This document shows positions 32,306-41,506 of a stretch of DNA of 64,000 nt, piece by piece. Every line of letters begins with the position of its first letter. Position 1 is the stretch's first letter. Below the pieces are notes generated by a model, which saw nothing but the letters and a program-made list of their open reading frames with translations, did no database searches and was not told the origin of the DNA. Origin of the DNA: Candidatus Gastranaerophilales bacterium (GTDB taxonomy: Bacteria > Cyanobacteriota > Vampirovibrionia > Gastranaerophilales > Gastranaerophilaceae); the NCBI GenBank assembly GCA_944324285.1, contig CALUVR010000006.1, positions 1 to 64,000 on the forward strand, in the 5' to 3' direction. A program made the translations under genes and the position numbers.

Positions 32306-34594
32306 ATGCTGGATTTTCTTTTTAAGAAGAAAAATAAGGAAGCGAATAAGGAAGATTTTTTAAACGAGTTTTATGCAAAACTGAAAAAGAAATACAGTTT
32401 TGACAATATTTCGGTTAAGAGAAAAACCGAACTTAAAAATATAATTAATAAATACGGATACCTTAATTATCCGCATATAAAAGCGCTTGAAGAGCTTTCT
32501 AATGAAGAAGTTCTGTATGGATTAGAGATAAAATGGAAGAAAAATAACATATTTAAAGACGGGAAGTTTCAGTTCAGAAACAGCGAGATAAGTCCGCTTG
32601 CAAGGAATAATGTCACAAATTCCGACTGGATAAAACGAGAAGGACATAATATTAAACTCATCAACCTTGCAGGTCTTGGGAACGGAAATGAAACAACAGA
32701 AACAGGAAAATTTTTTGACTGGCTCAGACAGCTTCTCATACTTCCGACAGGAGATTTAAATAATAATATATTTAATACAACAATATATTTAATTCCGTTT
32801 CATCCGAGGGAATTCGGCTGTGCATATCTGCCAAAGAGTTCCGAAGTCAGTAGAGCACTTCTGGACGAACATATAGAAAAACTAACCGGCTGCAATGTAA
32901 AACAGCAGGTGCAGATGTTCATTGAAATGGCTCAGCTTGCCGGACATCCTGTTATTTATGATATATTGCCTCAGACAGGAAGATTTTCAAAGGCAGTCCT
33001 TGCAAATCCTTTTATTGCCCGCTGGTTTGATATTACGGAAATTCAAAATCAGGAAAAAAAGCAGATTGATGTTGCTGCTGACATATTAAAAGGAAGTTAC
33101 GACAGTGAAGATGTGGATGTTGTTAAAGATATCTATATTCAGTCCCTAAACGGCAGCACCGGTAATTTGACGGAACACTATCAAAATATTTTCAACCATT
33201 TTGAAAAAGAAATGGATGAACTTAAGCTAAAAATTTCAAACAAAATGCTTTTAAAAGAGCCGCAGGTCAAGATTGTAAAGAGGGTTGAAGAGATTATAGC
33301 CCGTGTTCACGGGGTTAAAAGAGGTAAAAAACTGACTGAAAATGATATCACAAAACAGATTGACGCAATACAGGAACTTATAAAAGAAGGGTTATGGCCT
33401 GCACCGGGCGGAGCCTGGTGTTCTGCGGGCGTGCCTGTTTATGACAGAATGAGCGAATGCGGCGGATATCCTGTGTTTAAACATTATGATTACAAAGGGG
33501 AAAACGTCACAAATTTTGCAAATCTGGACTGTCAGACACCATACTATTTTGCGTACCTTGAGGACGGAACTTTTAACAGACCCGTTATTAATTATTTTAT
33601 AGATTACATGCAGAAACTGCGTGATGAATATAATTTTGACGGTTTCAGGGTAGATCATATCGACCACATAGTAGATAATGTGTCTGAAAAAGACGGCAAA
33701 CCTATAAGCTACAGAGCGCCAAGAGCAGTTTTAAATGAACTCAATACTGCTATGAAAAAACAGCTCCCTTATTTCGGAACACTTGCAGAATATATGCTTT
33801 GGGATAATTATTTGAAAGAATATCATGAGGATATGAATTTCGATCTTCTGTGGGGAAACGATATCGTAAGCCAGGACAGCAAGCATCCTGAACAAATAAT
33901 ACAAGATAATCAAAACCTTACAAATTACAATATTAATTTTAAAGAGGGCGAACAGTTATCAATACTAAAGACTTATAATAATCAAGACGGTGAATTCAGG
34001 GCAATTGACCAATATCCGGGACAACTAACCGCAGAAGGAGCACTTTTTAAATGGGCAAAATACAAACTTCTCCCTGGCGGAAAATTTGCGCAAAGACCCG
34101 TTCTTTATATTGACGGTGATGAATCCTTTACAAAAAGAGGGATAGAAAGTGTTATCGGTGAAGAAAAATCCATGCCGAGAGAAAAGAATTATGATTTTTA
34201 CAATAAATTTGATGCTCTCGACAGGTTTGTAAAATCGCAGCCGATAATAACAGACGGAGAAGCACAGATTATACTGCAGGAAGAGGACGGGTTTGTAGTA
34301 TGGATGATATCAAAAGAACCTTTGAAAAAAGCATTTCTGGTTGCAGCGAACTATCACTATCCGACAGAGTTTGCAACAATAGAGGATGAAGAAGGTTCTC
34401 ATAAAAGCTGGAAAAAGGGCGTTTCCGTCTTTAATAAAGAGATAAAGCTGCCCGGTGACTTTGCTGTACAGGCGGAATATACACTTGCCGGCTCGAAATA
34501 CAGCGCTAAATATCTAGATACTCCTGTATCCGAATTGACTTTTGAAGAACTAAAACCCGGCGAATTCCGCATATTTACGCTGAATAAACTATAA
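32306..34594 (+). CDS. divergent GH13-like glycosidase / glycosyltransferase
   Basis: 762 aa, no signal peptide, so cytoplasmic. The TIM-barrel region carries NFDGFRVDHIDHIVD (~residues 443-457), which fits GH13 region II with the nucleophile Asp, and TLAEYML (~490), which fits the acid/base region III. A region-IV-like string is NNQDG (~557), where the family usually has a His-Asp pair. The C-terminal ~110 residues look like a beta-sandwich domain. It probably acts on intracellular alpha-glucan or a sugar phosphate. The first ~300 residues are unlike usual amylases. A strong GGGAGG site is present. Reaction not determined. Confidence 0.65.
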   Translation: MLDFLFKKKNKEANKEDFLNEFYAKLKKKYSFDNISVKRKTELKNIINKYGYLNYPHIKALEELSNEEVLYGLEIKWKKNNIFKDGKFQFRNSEISPLARNNVTNSDWIKREGHNIKLINLAGLGNGNETTETGKFFDWLRQLLILPTGDLNNNIFNTTIYLIPFHPREFGCAYLPKSSEVSRALLDEHIEKLTGCNVKQQVQMFIEMAQLAGHPVIYDILPQTGRFSKAVLANPFIARWFDITEIQNQEKKQIDVAADILKGSYDSEDVDVVKDIYIQSLNGSTGNLTEHYQNIFNHFEKEMDELKLKISNKMLLKEPQVKIVKRVEEIIARVHGVKRGKKLTENDITKQIDAIQELIKEGLWPAPGGAWCSAGVPVYDRMSECGGYPVFKHYDYKGENVTNFANLDCQTPYYFAYLEDGTFNRPVINYFIDYMQKLRDEYNFDGFRVDHIDHIVDNVSEKDGKPISYRAPRAVLNELNTAMKKQLPYFGTLAEYMLWDNYLKEYHEDMNFDLLWGNDIVSQDSKHPEQIIQDNQNLTNYNINFKEGEQLSILKTYNNQDGEFRAIDQYPGQLTAEGALFKWAKYKLLPGGKFAQRPVLYIDGDESFTKRGIESVIGEEKSMPREKNYDFYNKFDALDRFVKSQPIITDGEAQIILQEEDGFVVWMISKEPLKKAFLVAANYHYPTEFATIEDEEGSHKSWKKGVSVFNKEIKLPGDFAVQAEYTLAGSKYSAKYLDTPVSELTFEELKPGEFRIFTLNKL

Positions 34595-34618
34595 ATGATA
34601 AATAAATACTACATATAC

Positions 34619-34647
34619 TTGACACATGCTTCAAAGATTGGTATTAT
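34619..34647 (+). promoter_or_regulatory. promoter of prepilin 3
   Basis: TTGACA (34619-34624), 17 bp, TATTAT (34642-34647; an overlapping TATAAT is at 34645). The 5' leader is about 60 nt. Confidence 0.65.
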
Positions 34648-34714
34648 AATGACAAATATATAACAAAAAGATATTTAGATCATAGCTTTATTTAAGAAGA
34701 AAGGTGAAAAGATT

Positions 34715-35392
34715 ATGACAAAAAGATTCGGTTTTACTTTGGCAGAAGTATTGATTACTCTGGGTATCATCGGCGTTGTAGCTGCTATGACAATGCCTAC
34801 ATTGATGAACTCAACTAACGGCGCTCAATATAAAACAGCTTACAAAAAAGCTTTGTCTGTTTTATCTCAGGCTGTAGTTTTGAACGTTGCTCTTGATGAC
34901 TATGACTTGTCACAAACTGTTTCAGCAACAGGAGATGACGAAGCTTCTTTGTACAACCTGTTCAAAAACCGTATGAACGTTGTAAAAACTGAAGGTAACA
35001 CTTATACTGCAAAAGCAACAACTTCACAAACAGGAACAAATACTTCTGTAGTATTTGGTGATTCGACTAACAACTACACATTGTACTTCAATGACGGTAT
35101 CACATTTACATTCCCTAAAAATTCAGCTCAATGTTCTGCAGGTAACAGCACAAATGCTGTTGCAAACAGAGATCAGCTGGGTACAGATACATCAGTTGGA
35201 TACTGCTACGGTGTAATCGACGTAAACGGAGAAAAGAACCCTAACAGAATTGTTTCTTGCGACAGCGGTACATCAGGTGATAACTGTAAAGTTTCAAACC
35301 CTACAGATATCTACCCTGTAGTTATGTATGACCAAACAGTACTTCCTGCTACAAAAGCTGCTGAATACGTACTTTACGGTGACGGTAAGTAA
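34715..35392 (+). CDS. type IV prepilin, major-pilin candidate
   Basis: 225 aa. MTKRFG|FTLAEVLITLGIIGVVAAM is the prepilin signal with Gly at the cut and Glu5. The mature part is rich in Thr, Ser and Asn, with four cysteines near the C-terminus (QCSAG, GYCYG, SCDSG, DNCKV). Unlike the other three prepilins it has no divergent regulator. Codons look more uniform, as for an abundant protein, and it has a good promoter, AAAGG site and terminator. It may be the main pilus subunit. Confidence 0.85.
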   Translation: MTKRFGFTLAEVLITLGIIGVVAAMTMPTLMNSTNGAQYKTAYKKALSVLSQAVVLNVALDDYDLSQTVSATGDDEASLYNLFKNRMNVVKTEGNTYTAKATTSQTGTNTSVVFGDSTNNYTLYFNDGITFTFPKNSAQCSAGNSTNAVANRDQLGTDTSVGYCYGVIDVNGEKNPNRIVSCDSGTSGDNCKVSNPTDIYPVVMYDQTVLPATKAAEYVLYGDGK

Positions 35393-35412
35393 TCAGAAAT
35401 TAACACTATACG

Positions 35413-35448
35413 AAAAAGGCGGAGCTTTTCACAAGTTCCGTCTTTTTT
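35413..35448 (+). terminator. terminator of prepilin 3
   Basis: AAAAAGGCGGA paired with TCCGTCTTTTT (one G-U pair) around a 13-nt loop, plus extra T. Confidence 0.82.
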
Positions 35449-35551
35449 ATGCTTGTTTCATCCACTCTATCGCAGAGTGTGGTATAAGGAAATTTTTCCA
35501 TTTGTATAGGTACAGAGGAATTTTATTCTTGCCAGCCTGCGGGAGGTTGTC

Positions 35552-35584
35552 GTATATAAAAATAAACTTTTACCTTTTATATAC
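35552..35584 (-). terminator. weak inverted repeat downstream of nucleotidase gene
   Basis: GTATATAAAA and TTTTATATAC around 13 nt, just after the stop of the minus-strand metallophosphatase gene. AT-only stem; it may end that transcript. Confidence 0.35.
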
Positions 35585-35596
35585 TGGTATATTGTC

Positions 35597-37177
35597 TTAA
35601 GATTTTATGATTTTAATCCTGTCATCTTCTTTTATTTCGATAGGCTGTGTCTGCTTTTTCATATAATTTGCAGTGTAGACATTTTTATCAACGTCAAATT
35701 TTTCTTTAACATAAGTCGGGTTCGGGTTTACAGGCAGATAATCGTCGCCGCCGTAAGCAAAGAAATCGTCACAGGCAACAGTTAATTTATGTGTTGTACT
35801 TGGATTGTTTACGTCAATCGGAGTTTTATTCCCGTTTCTGTCTACGAAATAGAGTTCTTTTAATTCCCCCTTATCGGTCATAGTGTATTCTAATCCGGAA
35901 ACAAGTAGAATTCCCGGTTTATGAGCCGGATGAAGGAACGATTTTCCGCCGTTTTTGATTGCATCTACAATTTGTTTTTCAGTAAGTTCACAAATCATCA
36001 TTTTATCTTCAAACGGTGTTACGTCGTTAATCCTTCGAGCGTCAACTTCGCCAGTGTTGAAATAACCTCTGATATTTCCGGCGTTGAGAATTGCCACATC
36101 TGTATTTAATTCACTTCTCATCGCATCAACTATAAAGTTTCCGTGCGGGTTGTTTGTGATAAGTCTGTCTGCAGGTGATGGCGGTGCGGATTTAATTGTC
36201 CCGAGGATTTCAGGTTTTCCTATGATGGATTCCACCGCAACTTTATAAGGTAGTGTTCTATTGAATATGCCTGTTCTTCCGACGTTATTTTGAATTTTTG
36301 TAATAATACCGTTTTCATCGAATGAAGCAGAGAGCATTCCGACATATTCGCCGTCTTTGCCTATTTGTGTCAGAATAACAGGTTTGCCTGATTTTGAATA
36401 TACTAGGTTTTCGTTTTCTTTGACCCCTTTATATAAATCGTGCGTATGCGCGCCGAGAATTATATCAATCCCGTCGGTTTGCTGCGCAAGCTGTTTATCA
36501 AGGTCTTTCCCGAGGTGGGACACAATGATAATTTTGTTTATACCCTGAGATGTAAGATTATCTACTTCAGCCTGAACTTTTTTGACGGTTGTATCAAAGT
36601 CATCAATTTTGATATCATCAAGAGATTCTCTTGTGCCGACTCTTTCAAAGGCATCAGGAGGAGCCGTTCCGATAATCCCGAATTTTTCTCCGTTATGTTC
36701 TTCTATTACGGAATTCTGTATTTTACCAAACATAGGGCTTGACGGATTAACTGTTGTATTAACAGCCAGAAGTTTATATTTTGCATCGGAAAGTGTTGTT
36801 GAAAGGGCAGCAGGTGTTGCGTCAAGTTCGTGGTTACCGACCGCGTTTGCGGTTACTCCTATCCAATTTAAGAAACTGCTTGCGACTTTATTTGTCATTG
36901 GATTTGACCCTAAGAGAATATCGCCCGAGGCAAGTTTTAATTTTGCGTGATTGTTTTGATTATGGTCAAAAAGTCTTGACATTGTGCCAATCCGTTCCAT
37001 ATTTGTCATTTTCCCGTGGATGTCTGCGATATAAAAAATATCAGCATCTATTGGTTTTGTAATTGCGGGCTTGGTTTGTGATACAGGAGAGTTGGCAGCC
37101 TGTTGTGGTCTTGGCTGTCTGTTAGGCTTTCCGTATTGATATGATGTATTAGGATAGTTTCCGATGTTTTGTATCAT
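35597..37177 (-). CDS. 5'-nucleotidase / metallophosphatase family protein
   Basis: 526 aa. A calcineurin-like domain has the full metal-ligand set: FYIADIHG, LASGDILLG, AVGNHELD, IIVSHLG and GAHTHD. The 5'-nucleotidase C-terminal domain follows, with NAGNIRG, VTPFEDKM and YGGDDYLP. This is the UshA/NT5E plan, which hydrolyses nucleotides or UDP-sugars. No signal peptide is present; instead there is a ~45-residue Pro/Gln-rich start, so location is unclear. It is coupled to the papain-like gene upstream (1-bp gap). Confidence 0.87.
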   Translation of the reverse strand: MIQNIGNYPNTSYQYGKPNRQPRPQQAANSPVSQTKPAITKPIDADIFYIADIHGKMTNMERIGTMSRLFDHNQNNHAKLKLASGDILLGSNPMTNKVASSFLNWIGVTANAVGNHELDATPAALSTTLSDAKYKLLAVNTTVNPSSPMFGKIQNSVIEEHNGEKFGIIGTAPPDAFERVGTRESLDDIKIDDFDTTVKKVQAEVDNLTSQGINKIIIVSHLGKDLDKQLAQQTDGIDIILGAHTHDLYKGVKENENLVYSKSGKPVILTQIGKDGEYVGMLSASFDENGIITKIQNNVGRTGIFNRTLPYKVAVESIIGKPEILGTIKSAPPSPADRLITNNPHGNFIVDAMRSELNTDVAILNAGNIRGYFNTGEVDARRINDVTPFEDKMMICELTEKQIVDAIKNGGKSFLHPAHKPGILLVSGLEYTMTDKGELKELYFVDRNGNKTPIDVNNPSTTHKLTVACDDFFAYGGDDYLPVNPNPTYVKEKFDVDKNVYTANYMKKQTQPIEIKEDDRIKIIKS

Positions 37178-37178
37178 A

Positions 37179-38603
37179 TTATGCTGCTTTCTTTTTCATG
37201 TCTTTGTACATATTTAAGCCTTCTACCCAGTTTTCAGTCATTTTGACGTCGTTTTCCACAACGTCGTGCGGTAGCGCCGCGTGGTGAATTTTCGGTAAAA
37301 GGTAATCTTCTGTGTATTCAATCGGCTGGAACTGATTGTCGTCAGTATCGTTGCAGATGAATATTAATTTATCGGGTTCTGTAGGCGAAGTTTTTGGAGC
37401 CTTCTTGTAACCTATTATTGTGATTTCGTGACCGTTTATTATGTAATTGTTGTCATCTACCTGAGTGTAGCCTATAATTACATTCTCGCCTCTGTCGAGC
37501 GCTGTTGTAATCTGACGTTTCATTGTTGCAAGGTCTGTTTCATAACCGATAAGTTTTGCGTCCTCATCAACTGTCTGGTAGGTGACAGAAATCTTATTTT
37601 TATCTTCAACAACGGATTCCGTGAAGGTTTTTTCAAATTCAATTAATCCTTTATCGTTCTGGTTGAATTTTCCTGCGCGTTTGTCGCTCAGGGAATCGTA
37701 AGACTGCTGGGAGCCAACCTGCATAAATGTAGACTGCATTAGAACATCAATCGGCGAGCGTTCATAAGGGTCTTTGTATACAGTCTGTAAATTTGCCCTT
37801 ATGTATGCGTTTTTATCAGGAGCAAATGTCAGGGTTGCTTTTTCAAAATCTTTCATTTCATAAGGGACTTCAAAAGCGTTTAAAAGCCAGATTGCATCAA
37901 GTGCGTTGTCTGCAAGGTTTGCAAGTTTAATTTCTTTTTTAACTGACATTTCCGGTGAACTTATCCCTGCTGCAAATCTTGCAAATTCAGCAGGCATTTG
38001 TTTTGCAAGGTTAAATTCAATGCTTGCAGCAACACATGTTCCCGAGTGGTCAACATCAACTGCTATTTCTGCAAGTTTTCTGTCTATAAGGTTTGTCATC
38101 CTCATTGAATGATCCTGTAGATATTTGTCCCTGAAATATGCGGAAATTTCTTTGTTTGGCAAATCCCCGAATTGCTGTGTAATGTTAAATGGTGAGTAGA
38201 GTGTATTAATGGTGTCTTTTAATATTCCGGTACTGGAAAGCCCCTGCGCTCTCGGAGTTGTCGCAATTTTATAAAGGTTATCAAGCACAGTCGAACGGTC
38301 ATTGGAATTTGAATTAAGCAAAATTCCCTGTTTCAGCATAAGTTTTACTGTTTTTTTTGTGTCTTTGTCGAGGCTTTTTAAAACAGTATTGTATTTATTT
38401 TTTTCGTCTTTTCCTTCAAGTCTTGTTCTCAAAGGTGATGCTGTTAAAGTTTGATTATACGGAACATAGTTTACAGGATTTGCAGTAAATGATAGAGCCT
38501 TTGCCGGTGCTGTATTTTTTTTCTCCGACACGGCATCAGCCTTAACACAATTTATTGTGTTATAATTGTATTGTCGAAAATCGGGATTAATTGAATACAC
38601 CAT
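37179..38603 (-). CDS. papain-like cysteine peptidase candidate with N-terminal SFTA motif
   Basis: 474 aa, not a recognised named family. A Cys-His-Asn/Asp set in the right order and surroundings suggests a papain fold: HSGTCVAASIEF (Cys190, cf. the C-W-A-F helix), NGHEITIIGYK (His392), and ICNDTDD (Asn418). A polar N-terminus with ALSFTANP (FTA at 39-41) resembles the NFTG region of the 777-aa protein. No membrane segment is seen. ATG 38603 has GGAG 6 nt before it. It is followed directly by the metallophosphatase gene. The peptidase role is inferred from the triad only. Confidence 0.5.
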   Translation of the reverse strand: MVYSINPDFRQYNYNTINCVKADAVSEKKNTAPAKALSFTANPVNYVPYNQTLTASPLRTRLEGKDEKNKYNTVLKSLDKDTKKTVKLMLKQGILLNSNSNDRSTVLDNLYKIATTPRAQGLSSTGILKDTINTLYSPFNITQQFGDLPNKEISAYFRDKYLQDHSMRMTNLIDRKLAEIAVDVDHSGTCVAASIEFNLAKQMPAEFARFAAGISSPEMSVKKEIKLANLADNALDAIWLLNAFEVPYEMKDFEKATLTFAPDKNAYIRANLQTVYKDPYERSPIDVLMQSTFMQVGSQQSYDSLSDKRAGKFNQNDKGLIEFEKTFTESVVEDKNKISVTYQTVDEDAKLIGYETDLATMKRQITTALDRGENVIIGYTQVDDNNYIINGHEITIIGYKKAPKTSPTEPDKLIFICNDTDDNQFQPIEYTEDYLLPKIHHAALPHDVVENDVKMTENWVEGLNMYKDMKKKAA

Positions 38604-38705
38604 TTTCACTCCACTACTAACTATTATAATAAAAAACAACAGCCTTTAAAAGTTGCTATTGTTTTTGGATTTATGTTAAAAATGTAACGAAAACCAGAGG
38701 AAGTA

Positions 38706-39683
38706 TTGAAAGATTACAAAGTCAAACCGTTAACAAAAGACCAGATTTTAATATCCTTAGATAGACTCACAAGATTTAAATATACGGAAGAAAAGTACCT
38801 GAGGGTATTCAAGGATATTATTTTATCAAACATGATTAATCCGAGGTTTAAGCGTCATCAGCTTGATGTGATGGATTACTCGGAGCTTACGAAACTCGCA
38901 GAATACGTGATTAATTCCTCGCTAGGAGTTGATTGCAATAGCGGGGACGATTTTTTTATAAATAATGAATTAAAAGAGTATGAAAATTATCTGTTTAACC
39001 TTGATAATGATGTGCAAAAGCTTCTTGATAATAAGATAAATTACGTGGCGGCAATGGAGTTTATTGGTGAAGATGCTCCTCTTAATTTAAAGTGGCTGAA
39101 GTCTCTTGCTGCCTGTTGTGATGCGCGTCAAATGCGGAATTTACATGCTCTCCGTTTCCCTCTGGAAAAGGTTATTATTTGTGAGGGGATTACGGAAGAA
39201 ATACTCTTGCCTGAATTTGCGCGTATTTTAGGGTACGATTTTGATAAAAACGGAGTCTATGTAATATCGGCAGGCGGAAAAAATCAGGTTGTGAAGGCGT
39301 TCTACCGTTTTTCGGAAATTTTGAAACTCCCAATATTTGTACTTCTGGATAAAGATGCAGTGTCAAATTCTATGGAAATTCAGCCTAAATTACGTTCCAC
39401 TGACAGAATTTATCTTTTAAAAAGCGGTGAATTTGAAGATATACTTCCGGTACCTCTCGTAGAAAAAACGCTGAACTTTGCAACAAAGAATATATCACTG
39501 CCTTTGCCTGAGCATATAGAATCCGGTCATACCGTTGAATTTTTGGAAGATTTCTTTAAAAAAAGAGGAATGCACGAATTTAAGAAGGCAGAATTTGCGG
39601 AAATGGTGAAGGAAAATCTCTCAGATTCTCTTGAGGTTTCCGATGAAATAAAAAATGTAATAGAAGCCGTCAAAAATCTTTAG
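38706..39683 (+). CDS. TOPRIM-domain protein related to OLD nucleases
   Basis: 325 aa. The second half has a TOPRIM fold: VIICEGITEEILLPEF (Glu160 of the ExxT motif), YVISAGGKNQVVKAF, and FVLLDKDA with the DxD pair (Asp215, Asp217). This matches the C-terminal domain of OLD-family nucleases, but the ABC ATPase that normally precedes it is missing; instead there is a ~150-residue helical domain. It may cleave or bind nucleic acids. TTG start at 38706, with AGAGGAAG just upstream; no better start exists. Not in an operon. Confidence 0.72.
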   Translation: MKDYKVKPLTKDQILISLDRLTRFKYTEEKYLRVFKDIILSNMINPRFKRHQLDVMDYSELTKLAEYVINSSLGVDCNSGDDFFINNELKEYENYLFNLDNDVQKLLDNKINYVAAMEFIGEDAPLNLKWLKSLAACCDARQMRNLHALRFPLEKVIICEGITEEILLPEFARILGYDFDKNGVYVISAGGKNQVVKAFYRFSEILKLPIFVLLDKDAVSNSMEIQPKLRSTDRIYLLKSGEFEDILPVPLVEKTLNFATKNISLPLPEHIESGHTVEFLEDFFKKRGMHEFKKAEFAEMVKENLSDSLEVSDEIKNVIEAVKNL

Positions 39684-39727
39684 CTTTTTATTTTTGGGAC
39701 AAACTTACATTATTGACGTATGTTTTA

Positions 39728-40462
39728 TTACGCGATATAAAATACAAGATTAATAATAAAATCCGCAATCAGCATATAAATAGTGGAAAGGATTGCCGCC
39801 TGAGTGGTAGAAGTTCCGACTTCTTTTGCGCCGCCTTTTGTTTCGTACCCCTGTGTTGCACAGACCAGAGAAATAACTACTCCGAATACAGAAGCTTTTA
39901 AAAGACTTATATAAATATCTTTAGTAGCAAGCCATGACCATACAGAATACATATATCTTTCAGGGTGAAGGTCAATTGTAATATTAGAAACCAGTAAACC
40001 GCCAGCAACCCCGATAACTTCAGCAAGAAGCACCACCATAGGAACCGTTATTGCCGCAGCTATAATTCTAGGAGTGAAATAATACCCTACAGGATCAACC
40101 TTTAAAGTTTTCATTGCATCAACCTGAGAGGTTACCTGCATATTGGCAATTTCCGCAGAAATAGCAGTACCGGCGCGCGCTCCAATTGCAAGTGCGACAA
40201 AACCCGGGGCAATTTCTCTTATCATAACGATTGCAATTGTTCCCCCGATATAAGCTTCCGCGCCTGTCATAAGGAATTGTTTTGCAACCTGTATTGCGAT
40301 AACTGCCGCTGCAATAAATGCTATAATCAAAGAAATCGGCAGAGAATCATAACTTATTGACGCAGCCTGTGCAATCACTGCATCAAACCGTAATTGCCCC
40401 GTAAACAGGTACTTTAGACTCCTTATTAAATTTTGAACACAAAGCCCGAGAAATTTTATCAT
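39728..40462 (-). CDS. mlaE: MlaE-family lipid ABC transporter permease
   Basis: 244 aa, five or six membrane helices. The conserved block MIREIAPGFVALAIGARAG and the following EIANMQVTSQVDAMKTLKVDP loop are the MlaE/YrbE hallmark, which contacts the MlaF ATPase. It belongs to a phospholipid-trafficking system of the double-membrane envelope (TGD1 in plastids), and supports a Gram-negative cell plan. Partner genes mlaF and mlaD are not next to it. A terminator separates it from ilvE. Confidence 0.9.
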   Translation of the reverse strand: MIKFLGLCVQNLIRSLKYLFTGQLRFDAVIAQAASISYDSLPISLIIAFIAAAVIAIQVAKQFLMTGAEAYIGGTIAIVMIREIAPGFVALAIGARAGTAISAEIANMQVTSQVDAMKTLKVDPVGYYFTPRIIAAAITVPMVVLLAEVIGVAGGLLVSNITIDLHPERYMYSVWSWLATKDIYISLLKASVFGVVISLVCATQGYETKGGAKEVGTSTTQAAILSTIYMLIADFIINLVFYIA

Positions 40463-40471
40463 AATATCCTG

Positions 40472-40501
40472 AAAAATCGGCGGGAACGGTTAATTCCCGC
40501 C
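40472..40501 (-). terminator. terminator between ilvE and mlaE
   Basis: On the minus strand GGCGGGAA-TTAACCG-TTCCCGCC followed by GATTTTTC. It ends ilvE transcription, 10 bp before the mlaE start. Confidence 0.8.
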
Positions 40502-40510
40502 TTAAAAAGT

Positions 40511-41422
40511 TTAATATACCGGCATGCACCAGTGTTTATATTTTGCAACCTTACCTCTGACTACATCAAAGTAAAGTTTTTGAAGTTCTTTTGAAATCGG
40601 ACCGACCTTACCGTCGCCTAAATCTCTGTTATCAATACTTACGATAGGGCTGATTTGAGCGCCTGTACCGCAGTAGAAAGCTTCATCAGAGATATAAAGC
40701 TCTGTTCTGTCGATTGCTCTTTCTTCGGTTTCAATTCCGAGGTCTTTTGCAAGTTCAATAACAGTATTTCTTGTAACTCCGACAAGAATGTTATCTGTTT
40801 TCATTGTTGTAACGAGTTTTCCGTTTTGAACAAGGAAAAGATTCATAGCGGAACCTTCCGTAACCTGACCGGCTTCATCAAGAACAACAGCATCATCAAA
40901 GCCCGCATTATGCGCATCTGTCTTAATCAATGCAGCATTAGCGTAAGACCCTGCAACTTTTGCTCTCGGCGGAATTGCATTATCACTGTTTCTTCTCCAG
41001 CTTGATACACAAACTTTTAACCCTTTTGATGTGTCAATATAATCGCCCATCTTATTTGAAATAATCATATAGGAATCTTCATTATCATACAAGCCAGGTC
41101 CAACTTTTTGTGCTGATTTGTATAATGTCGGACGCATATAAGCATCCTGTTTATACCCGTTCTTTTTCAATAACTCTACAGTATATTTACAATGTTCTTC
41201 TACTGTATAAGGACTTTTCATGTACATAATTTTTGCACTTCTGAGAAGTCTTTCGTAGTGCTCAGGGGCTCTAAAAACATACAACTGTTTTTCTTCATCG
41301 TTCCAGTAAGCGCGGATACCTTCGAAAACAGCAGTACCGTACAAAAATCCGTGAGTTCTGACAGGAATCATTGCCTTATCGGCTTCTACCATCTTCCCGT
41401 TCATAAAATAATACTCTGTCAT
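40511..41422 (-). CDS. ilvE: branched-chain amino acid aminotransferase
   Basis: 303 aa, fold-type IV PLP enzyme. GFLYGTAVFEGIRAYW is the start signature; the PLP lysine lies in RAKVAGSYANAALIKTDA, and EGSAMNLFLVQNGKL with VGVTRNTVIELAKDLG follow. It catalyses the last step of Val, Leu and Ile synthesis. AGGAGG lies at ideal distance before the ATG. Transcribed alone on the minus strand. Confidence 0.95.
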   Translation of the reverse strand: MTEYYFMNGKMVEADKAMIPVRTHGFLYGTAVFEGIRAYWNDEEKQLYVFRAPEHYERLLRSAKIMYMKSPYTVEEHCKYTVELLKKNGYKQDAYMRPTLYKSAQKVGPGLYDNEDSYMIISNKMGDYIDTSKGLKVCVSSWRRNSDNAIPPRAKVAGSYANAALIKTDAHNAGFDDAVVLDEAGQVTEGSAMNLFLVQNGKLVTTMKTDNILVGVTRNTVIELAKDLGIETEERAIDRTELYISDEAFYCGTGAQISPIVSIDNRDLGDGKVGPISKELQKLYFDVVRGKVAKYKHWCMPVY

Positions 41423-41506
41423 AATTCCTCCTTAATAAAAATATTATTTTTACTATACCATAAAATAACAATTAAGGAGAGAATATTTACATAATATTAA
41501 AATCTG

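Noticed and set aside
35447-35551. Possible small gene or RNA between prepilin 3 and the metallophosphatase
   Set aside because: Frames are short and without ribosome sites. A CCACTCT/AGAGTGTGG hairpin is present but has no T-run and no clear promoter.
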